Shown here piece after piece: positions 57,986 through 64,000 of a stretch of 64,000 nucleotides of DNA. The DNA lies in the NCBI GenBank assembly GCA_039619475.1, contig CM077115.1:593303643-593367642 (forward strand), given 5' to 3'. The stretch is from Icerya purchasi (Eukaryota > Arthropoda > Insecta > Hemiptera > Monophlebidae). Numbering within the stretch: the first letter of the stretch is position 1; each line of letters opens with the position of its first letter. A program made the position numbers and the translations under genes. A model generated the notes under the pieces. That model was not told where the DNA came from, did no database searches, and worked only from the letters and a program-made list of their open reading frames with translations.

Positions 57986-58023
<38 letters not shown>

Positions 58024-58244
58024 TATACATATACATATAAAAAAATAATTAGTAGATATAAAATATTAATTAGTAATTGTAAAAATATTTTTTATTATAT
58101 TTTAAGTAATTGTAAAAATATTTTTTATTATATTTTAAGTATTTTTTAAATATTTAACACTAATTTGGATGAAAAAAAATCTAATTTGTGTAATTCACAT
58201 TAAAAGCCTATAAAATATAATGACGTCATCAAACAATGACGATA
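55116..58244. other. AT-rich filler before the right MULE end, with simple repeats
   Basis: No recognised gene. A (TA)n(CA)n tract is at 57,987-58,030, and an exact 33-bp tandem duplication begins at 58,072 and 58,105. The open frame at 57,319-57,516 is hydrophobic and AT-driven. Confidence 0.45.
58072..58139. repeat. Two exact copies of a 33-bp unit
   Basis: AGTAATTGTAAAAATATTTT and 13 further bases, repeated head-to-tail just inside the right terminal repeat of the MULE. Confidence 0.85.
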
Positions 58245-58287
58245 ACCAAATTTCTATTAATTCCAATCCTCACTTCCAGCGTTTTAG
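58245..58287 (-). repeat. Right terminal inverted repeat of the MULE
   Basis: The reverse complement begins CTAAAACGCTGGAAGTGAGG, identical to the left tip for 27 bases, then GAAATTTGGT after a short divergent gap. Confidence 0.85.
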
Positions 58288-59423
58288 ACGATTGTTGTAT
58301 ATATCTGCATAAATGTAAAAATGGTATCGATAAATATAAAAATTTTACGACTAAATTATGTTAATCACAGAAGCTGATAGTTAATTAATATAGACGAATT
58401 TAAATTTTAAAAAATGAAATTATAACTATATCAGTGTAACCAGCAAAAAATTATAAAACTCCATCAACGGTTCTAAAATATCGAATACTATTTAAAAGAC
58501 AAAAAGTTTAATTACATTAGCGCAATTTAGAAATTTAAAAAATTAGAAATTTCGCTAATTCTTAATTTTAATATTATTTAATTAAATTATATAATCCATA
58601 TGTTTAAAATGTTGAAAAATTAATAGTAGAAATTTAGCATAAAATATTGTTTGAGTTTATACGGATAGAGTTAGCAATATAGAAAAAGTACTATATCCAG
58701 CACTGTTACTTTATCTCAATGTAAACACTAAAGATTTGTTTACGTTAATAATTTATTTACACATGTATGAACTTTACGGTCGAAAATCTAAAGATCAGTG
58801 TCAATATAAAGAGAAGAAGCAGTCACATATTGATATAACATGAAGATGCTTATGTAACATTTGATGCGTTAGTATATGGAATTGAAAGAACAGTATTATT
58901 GAAATTTGATCTAAAAAATATTAATAAATAATGTTGCTGCCTTTTTAAATGATGTTACAAACATTTTTAAAAATCGTAATGAGCAGGTTTTGCTTCCTTC
59001 ACTGGGCATTGCTTAAAACTTTGATGTATTATTGTATTATGTCAAAACGCGCATTTCTGATAATAATTTATTGTATAGTATTTAGATTATAAAAAAAAAT
59101 CGTTTGTAAGTGTATTTAAAAACAATGCAAATTACTTTTATAAATCTGAAATTTTACAATTAACATAATTTTGTATGGGATTGTGTGTCGTTTCAATAAC
59201 CTAGTTGCTAAATTGCTTGACTTCTGTCACGAAGGTCCTTAGTTTGATTTCAAGCAACGCATTATGAGGTATTTGACCCAAAAGCTGGTCAAAATTATTT
59301 TTTTTAGTATAAGAAGGATATTTTTGTGATTCTATCAATATTTATTAAAAATTAAACAAAATTTTATTAAATTTTAATAAAAATTTTTTTTTTTTATTTT
59401 TTTAAAAAATTTACAGAACATTA
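58288..59423. other. AT-rich flank without genes; SINE-like head at 59,190-59,285
   Basis: No coding sequence recognised. At 59,198-59,260 an A-box-like TAGTTGCTAAATTG and a B-box-like AGTTTGATTTC are spaced as in tRNA-derived SINEs, followed by GAGGTATTTGACCCAAAAGC. No complete cloverleaf is present. Confidence 0.4.
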
Positions 59424-60000
59424 TTATAAATTACTCCTCCTCACTAATTTCGTCAACAAGTTTAAGTCCAGGTAAGAGTAATTCGATTGTTTCCTTGGAA
59501 AACAACATATTTTACTCTTATATTTTTGTCTCATGCCTGTAACTAAAAGATCAGAAGTGAGAAGCAACCTATTTATAATATTCAAGTTACATGCTTCTCG
59601 AGAACATTTCTGTCCATAATTTAGTCTGTACGACCCAAAATGTTTATTCTTTGCTTCTGCAGCCTCTACAGACAGCTGACCTATAGGCAAAAGGACGCTA
59701 TCAATAATTTGTAGACCGTATCTTAAAATTTTGTGCATGGTCGAGAACATCTGATACCATGGATATAATTGAACATGAAGTTCTGCTGTCTCTTGTATAT
59801 TCTTCAAATGTTTTGGAATTCATTTTATGTTCACTCGATAGAACTTCTAAAATAATTTTTAATCTATATATTAAATTTGGATCAACTCCAGTTATCTTAG
59901 ACGATAACTCATGGTTGTTAAAAAAGCGACACTGCTTGTATTCCCATCATTTGTATTTCGGAATCCAGCTTTGGGAACATCAGCTATAAGACCCATCTCT
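59424..60000 (-). pseudogene. Transposon-derived coding relic of an unnamed insect family
   Basis: The - strand reads ITGVDPNLIYRLKIILEVLS (59,830-59,900), HKMNSKTFEEYT, then after a frame change ELHVQLYPWYQMFSTMHKILRYG (59,700-59,790), IIDSVLLPIGQLSVEAAEAKNKHF (59,635-59,710), YGQKCSREACN, LLTSDLLVTGMRQK. The signature YPWYxMxxxxHKILxxG and LPIGQLSxExxEAxNKxF recurs, from memory, in uncharacterised multicopy insect proteins that look transposon-borne. I cannot name the superfamily. One frameshift near 59,760 and a missing N-terminal half make it a relic. Confidence 0.5.
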
Positions 60001-60651
60001 TTCTGAATTTATCCGGTATTTCTTGTTTTCTTTTTTTAACTGTATCTTTGTGAGTTTGTGACCTTGCCTGCCATTCTGTTATTGGTAATTTATATGATAA
60101 ATAAAGAATACCCTCAAAAAATCTATGTTTTTTTTACTTAGAAACTGTACAAACTTGTATGAAATGGTAATGAAATTGAAATATTTACTAGAGGGTTTTG
60201 TTCCTTGTTCAGGCCCCGTTTGCCAACCTTCAACATCACATGACCTACTACCATTGCTCTTTATAACACCGAATATTATCCAAAAATAAAAACAGATAAA
60301 AAGATATACATACATTTGCTAAACATTTTTATTAATCCCTACTCGCTTCGCTCGTCAACTTCCTAGGGAGTTCTTTATCCTGTTCGCTTCGATAGTACAT
60401 TAATACGTAAGTTCTTATTTTAATTATTACTGGCTATTGAAATAACATTTCTATAACATCATTATATTACGAAATAAAAAAAGAATCAATCATTTGCCAA
60501 AATATTTTTACTAGCTGTATATTAATACTTGTTTAAATATTTAATTTCCTTTTAATTTTTATACAAAAAAAATATTTTCTTTATTAATTTTTTCTTTATT
60601 TTGGACAAAATGCTAATATGAGACATTAAAACAAATTTTAAGTAGAAGCCC
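60001..60651. other. No gene recognised
   Basis: AT-rich sequence with a short less AT-rich patch (60,335-60,385) and no motif or repeat that I can assign. Confidence 0.45.
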
Positions 60652-61245
60652 GCTTAACCGAATGTAACCCGATTTTGAATATAAGTTTACAGCATTGGTA
60701 ATCCAACAGAAAGTTTCAACTATATGATTACAGCGCCACCAATTGTCAATTTAATAATTTTTTCATTATGGCGTAATAAAAAATCATATTATGAAAAGAT
60801 AAATACTCTGCAAATATTATACACGAATCCCGTTATTAATAATACAGCTTAAAATAAAAATGTTCACACATTATTGAAATATAAAAGCAATTTATAACAG
60901 AAAATTTTCTGTTAAAACTATTGCTTGAGACGAAGATATATTTTCACTTTTTTTTTGTTCATTATATTGAAAAATAATTTGTTTTTCGATTTAATTCCCC
61001 AAAGTATTTTAAGCCCAAAAATACAGTTCCTCGCACATGAAAATACTAAAAGTTTTTCGTGAAATTTGATATACCAACACAATGGGGTTATAAATTGGCA
61101 CTAAAAAATTTTATTGTATATTGTAGTTTTGCTTAAATAAAAGTTTCGAAAAATGGAAAATTTCTTAACGTATGCTGTAGTCAAATGGCGTTCGATTACC
61201 AACGCTGTATACTTATACTCAGAATCGGGATACATTCGGTTAAGC
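60652..61245. mobile_element. 594-bp MITE with ~55-bp inverted ends
   Basis: Left GCTTAACCGAATGTAACCCG (60,652) and the reverse complement of the right end GCTTAACCGAATGTATCCCG (61,245) continue as inverted repeats through ATAAGT.TACAGC.TTGGTAATC, with about five mismatches in 52. The flanking bases TAGAAGCCC and GTAAAGCCC are similar but not identical and could be a decayed 9-bp target duplication. No transposase; the interior is AT-rich. Confidence 0.8.
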
Positions 61246-62561
61246 GTAAAGCCCACAATAGCAAACTAAAACGGTTGATGAGATCAAGTTTTGAATGTTT
61301 TAGCAGCAATAATAGAAACCCGGGCCTTTTCTCTCGTAGTCCTCCGTATAGTTCATTTTTCGTTGAGTTTATTTTCGCATTTATGCGCGAAATCGTTACT
61401 TATAAATAGTATTGATTATAAAAATACTTTAGAAAAACGATATTAAACTGTGTATTTAAAAAAAAAAAATCTAAGTTTACTCAGGGGCCAAAAAGCTACA
61501 ATATTATTTAAAATCTGATCAAACAAATTTTGATTATTATATCGTTGTCGTCACAAAAACTCGCATAAGTACGAATCTAAATTATTTCGCGCTATTCCAC
61601 GTTGAATTTTTCATATTTTACTTTTGACCACAGCGATTCAATACTATGTTCTTGTGTCCACAAATGAATAAGAAAATATAATTATATCTAAAGATAATCT
61701 ACTTTACCCTATAACCAAGTGAATTTTTTAAACGCAATTTCACTTTTGCATTTCCTACCTTTCCAGTGATCGTTTTTGTCACTTAAAAAAAGTCATTTCA
61801 TGACCATTTAAGCACACTCTTTTTTTATGTAACATTACTCTTTCTTGCAAAAAATTCAACTGCTTTTTCTTTCGTATTAATTTCTCGAATTAAATTAATA
61901 AGCGACGGCATTATTTTATAAATGTAAACAATTTATACGAACGATATACTGAATGTGTCGTTCGTATAACAGAAATATAATATTAGTAGCCGAAGAATAT
62001 TCATTGTCATTTGTTAAATTATTTACATTTATAATATAGGGCGATTTAGCGAAAAAAAATACTTATTATAAATATATGAAAAACATTAATGTAAAACAAA
62101 AATAATTTATTTTAAATATTGCATGTTGTAATAATTTTGTTAAATCATAATAATAAAGCAATATAAAATACTGATAGTAACTCAAGTGTCATATATTACA
62201 ACTTCCCGTAGGGAGTTAATATTAGCATGTTAAGCAGTTGATGGAAGTTATGTTTAATGCAGGTTATGCACTAATGAGCCAGAATATTTGCGAAGGATGC
62301 ATTCCACAATTTCTTCGCGAATGTTGTACGGAATGGAGTACTTACTTGCCGACGCCTAAAATATTACAAATGAAAAAGTTTGTGAACTGTTTGTCTTCAC
62401 TTTTCTTATGCGGCTAATAATATTATAATGTAATTAATTAAATATTAATTAGAAAATGTTTCACTTACACCCTCTGGCTTTGTAGAAGAAAACTTTATTT
62501 AATGAGCTATCGATATAAATAATCACTGAAAAATATTTTATTTAGTGGTTATACAATGAAG
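61246..62561. other. No gene recognised
   Basis: AT-rich sequence with short incidental frames only. The copy TCGTTCGTAT and its complement near 61,930-61,970 form a weak local inverted repeat. Confidence 0.45.
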
Positions 62562-63209
62562 TAGGGGCGGATCTAGAAGGACATGGGGAGGGGGGGGGGA
62601 TTATATAATCACGTAACATCTTCTACGGTAGGTGGTAGGTTTCAGAAATACCTACCCCTTGTTTCATGAAAAAAATCAAATAGTGACCTTTACCGAAATT
62701 TAAAAATGTTTTAAAAATACATAATTATTATAATTTTTAATTTAACTTTTGACTTATATTTAGGGTTGAAAAATAAAACGAAATTACAAAATTCTAGCTA
62801 AAATGGTAGTTTAGAAATAGTAAGAAAGATAGTATTTTTATTAGGGTTTACTTCTTTTTTATTTTTGTTAGTAATCTGATCCGAATTCTTTGTTCGTGAG
62901 CAAGTAAAATAAATATACATACTTCTCATTGAACTATTTTCATTTATATTACAAAATAAAAATTAAAAATAAATAAAAATGACAAAAGATCGACGACAGT
63001 TGTGTTTAAAGTAGAATAAAAAAAAAATAACATTAATAGTTTTACTAGAAAATAGTATTAAATATTAGTTATAATTAAATCCATATGTTGTAACATTTAT
63101 ACAAAACTTTTATAGTGTAAATTAAGTTTCTCTGTTATAGCAAATTTTTTCATAGAGGCTTTGGTTCTCTTGGGGGGGAATGTCTCCCCCCCGCGCGGAT
63201 CCGCCACTG
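62562..63209. mobile_element. hAT-like non-autonomous element (candidate)
   Basis: The left end TAGGGGCGGATCTAGA (62,562) and the reverse complement of the right end CAGTGGCGGATCCGCG (63,209) are short imperfect inverted repeats followed on both sides by G-rich runs. CAGTGGCGGATCC is typical of hAT-type termini. No 8-bp target duplication is found (CAATGAAG against TTTATATG), so the left border may be damaged. No transposase. Confidence 0.5.
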
Positions 63210-63525
63210 TTTATATGTGTATGAAATTTTACACGTTATAATTACCATCCATTTGAACTGTCGTGTAATTTTCAGTTTTCCCAAATAAATACGTAAACAT
63301 TTAGAGGATTTCAAAAAAAAAAAAAAAAATCATACATCAAATAAGAGATCTTTATGTAACATTATAATTTAGAGAATTTATTTGCCTAAAAGTATCTATT
63401 TTATTTTTCCTTACCATGAGCCGTGTATAACTGCATAGGTCATTACGGCATACGGCAACTACCAAAGTTTAAATGACTAGAGCGATTTGGTTTGTTTTAA
63501 TATATGCCAAGTTTTAGGCGATCAT

Positions 63526-63533
63526 TGCAGGAT
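63526..63533 (+). repeat. Left 8-bp TSD of hAT MITE
   Basis: TGCAGGAT, identical to 63,825-63,832. Confidence 0.85.
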
Positions 63534-63824
63534 CATGGGCGTCGCTAGCGGGGGGCAGGAAGGGGCAGCTGCCCCCCCTGGAGCCTTGAAACTTTTTAAT
63601 CAACTGGCATTGATGAGTATTCATAGGCGCGTAATCACGGACAATTTGGAAAACTTATGTTTTAATTAAGATTTTATTCTTGTTTAATAAAATATTAAGC
63701 TTTTACAACTTATAAATTTTATTTTTCCTATAACTCATATCCTCTTTCTATCATCTTATCCCCCCCCCTGGCGGCTGGCAACTCATCTTGCCCCTCCCTG
63801 GCTCATTGGCTGGCGACGCCCTTG
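63534..63824. mobile_element. hAT MITE, 291 bp
   Basis: Ends CATGGGCGTCGC and (reverse complement) CAAGGGCGTCGC are inverted repeats with one mismatch in 12. The perfect 8-bp duplication TGCAGGAT flanks the element, the signature of hAT insertion. The interior is rich in C7/G7 runs and otherwise AT-rich, without coding capacity; the short + frame at 63,487-63,669 is incidental. Confidence 0.85.
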
Positions 63825-63832
63825 TGCAGGAT
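63825..63832 (+). repeat. Right 8-bp TSD of hAT MITE
   Basis: TGCAGGAT, identical to 63,526-63,533. Confidence 0.85.
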
Positions 63833-64000
63833 CATTGGCGAAGATCTTTCGTAAAGAAAAATTTAGGTTATATGATGAGCGGGATGTTGCGAATTTAGTA
63901 CACGTGGAAAGGATATGATGTACTGAGGGATAAAACGGTCGGGAACAGAAAGGGCAGGTTGTGGGAGGCGAAGTCCTGTGGAACACGTAGTCGCGAGATA

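Larger units (their letters stand above)
39207..58287 (+). mobile_element. 19-kb putative autonomous Mutator-superfamily (Phantom-like) transposon
   Basis: The two ends are inverted repeats. Left 39,207-39,233 and the reverse complement of 58,261-58,287 are identical over 27 bases beginning CTAAAACGCTGGAAGTGAGG. After a six-base gap with three matches, GAAATTTGGT is again identical. Between the ends, on the + strand, lie a C2H2 zinc-finger gene, a MULE transposase with SWIM and Ulp1-like domains, downstream exon-like tandem units, a nested Mutator-like element in an intron and a Tc1 MITE. The size exceeds usual MULEs, but 6.1 kb is one intron and about 6 kb is AT-rich filler after the coding region. 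I could not identify an 8-11-bp target-site duplication immediately outside the repeats, so the exact outer border may differ by a few bases. Confidence 0.8.
63480..64000 (-). mobile_element. Antisense LINE C-terminal fragment, interrupted by a hAT MITE and cut by the window edge
   Basis: From 64,000 down to 63,833 the - strand reads CPFCSRPFYPSVHHILSTC and LNFSLRKIFANDPA, the C-terminal zinc motif of an RNase H-type LINE. Across the MITE the - strand continues from 63,533 with PAMIA, a stop, then NLAYIKTNQIALVI, in keeping with the same ORF end. The upstream part lies beyond the window. This LINE differs from the RNase H family with the PYCASYILSFPS tail. Confidence 0.6.

Noticed and set aside
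59190..59285. A functional tRNA gene
   Set aside because: A- and B-box-like motifs are present, but acceptor and anticodon stems do not form; a SINE relic is more likely.

Overview
This is AT-rich animal nuclear DNA, almost certainly from an insect. The basis is GT-AG introns, poly(A)-tailed non-LTR retrotransposons of jockey, RTE-like and RNase H-bearing types, mariner-like and Mutator-like DNA transposons, and tRNA-derived SINE remnants. A hemipteroid insect would fit, but the species cannot be named from the sequence. I see no ordinary host gene, no rRNA and no intact tRNA. The window is a transposon graveyard with one large, well-preserved element.

Layout. Bases 1-83 hold a hammerhead-ribozyme-like fold. 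Bases 1,090-4,690 are a decayed RTE-like LINE interrupted by other DNA. A ~2.3 kb element with ~565-bp inverted arms lies at 4,703-6,995. A mariner-like transposase relic at 7,576-9,060 is split by an antisense LINE fragment. Four LINE pieces fill 11,505-17,260, the last two head-to-tail. Mutator-type debris lies at 19,340-20,396. Two 5'-truncated RNase H-type LINEs carry clear 13-bp target-site duplications (25,044-27,151 and 29,769-31,002). Jockey and RTE-like tails abut at 31,557-32,770. Bases 32,770-39,206 are AT-rich with no recognisable gene.

The centrepiece is a 19,081-bp putative autonomous Mutator-superfamily element (39,207-58,287). Its terminal inverted repeats match 27/27 at the tips and about 40/43 overall. 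Inside, on the + strand, are a five-finger C2H2 gene (five exons, 186 aa) and, 2 bp after its stop codon, a three-exon transposase of 911 aa. The transposase has a WRKY/GCM1-like zinc domain, a MULE D-D-E core, a SWIM finger and a C-terminal Ulp1-like cysteine protease with its His-Asp-Gln-Cys set. This architecture resembles Phantom-type animal MULEs and recalls plant ULP1-carrying MULEs. Its last intron is 6.1 kb and contains a second, oppositely oriented, Mutator-like element. Downstream of the stop codon are exon-like ~200-bp tandem units and a segment that folds as a chain of short hairpins. A Tc1/mariner MITE sits in the 3' half.

Right of the element are a decayed transposon-derived coding region (59,424-60,000), a 594-bp MITE (60,652-61,245), a possible hAT-like element (62,562-63,209), and a 291-bp hAT MITE with a perfect 8-bp TSD inserted into an antisense LINE fragment (63,534-63,824). 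Protein-family names come from recalled motifs, not database searches.
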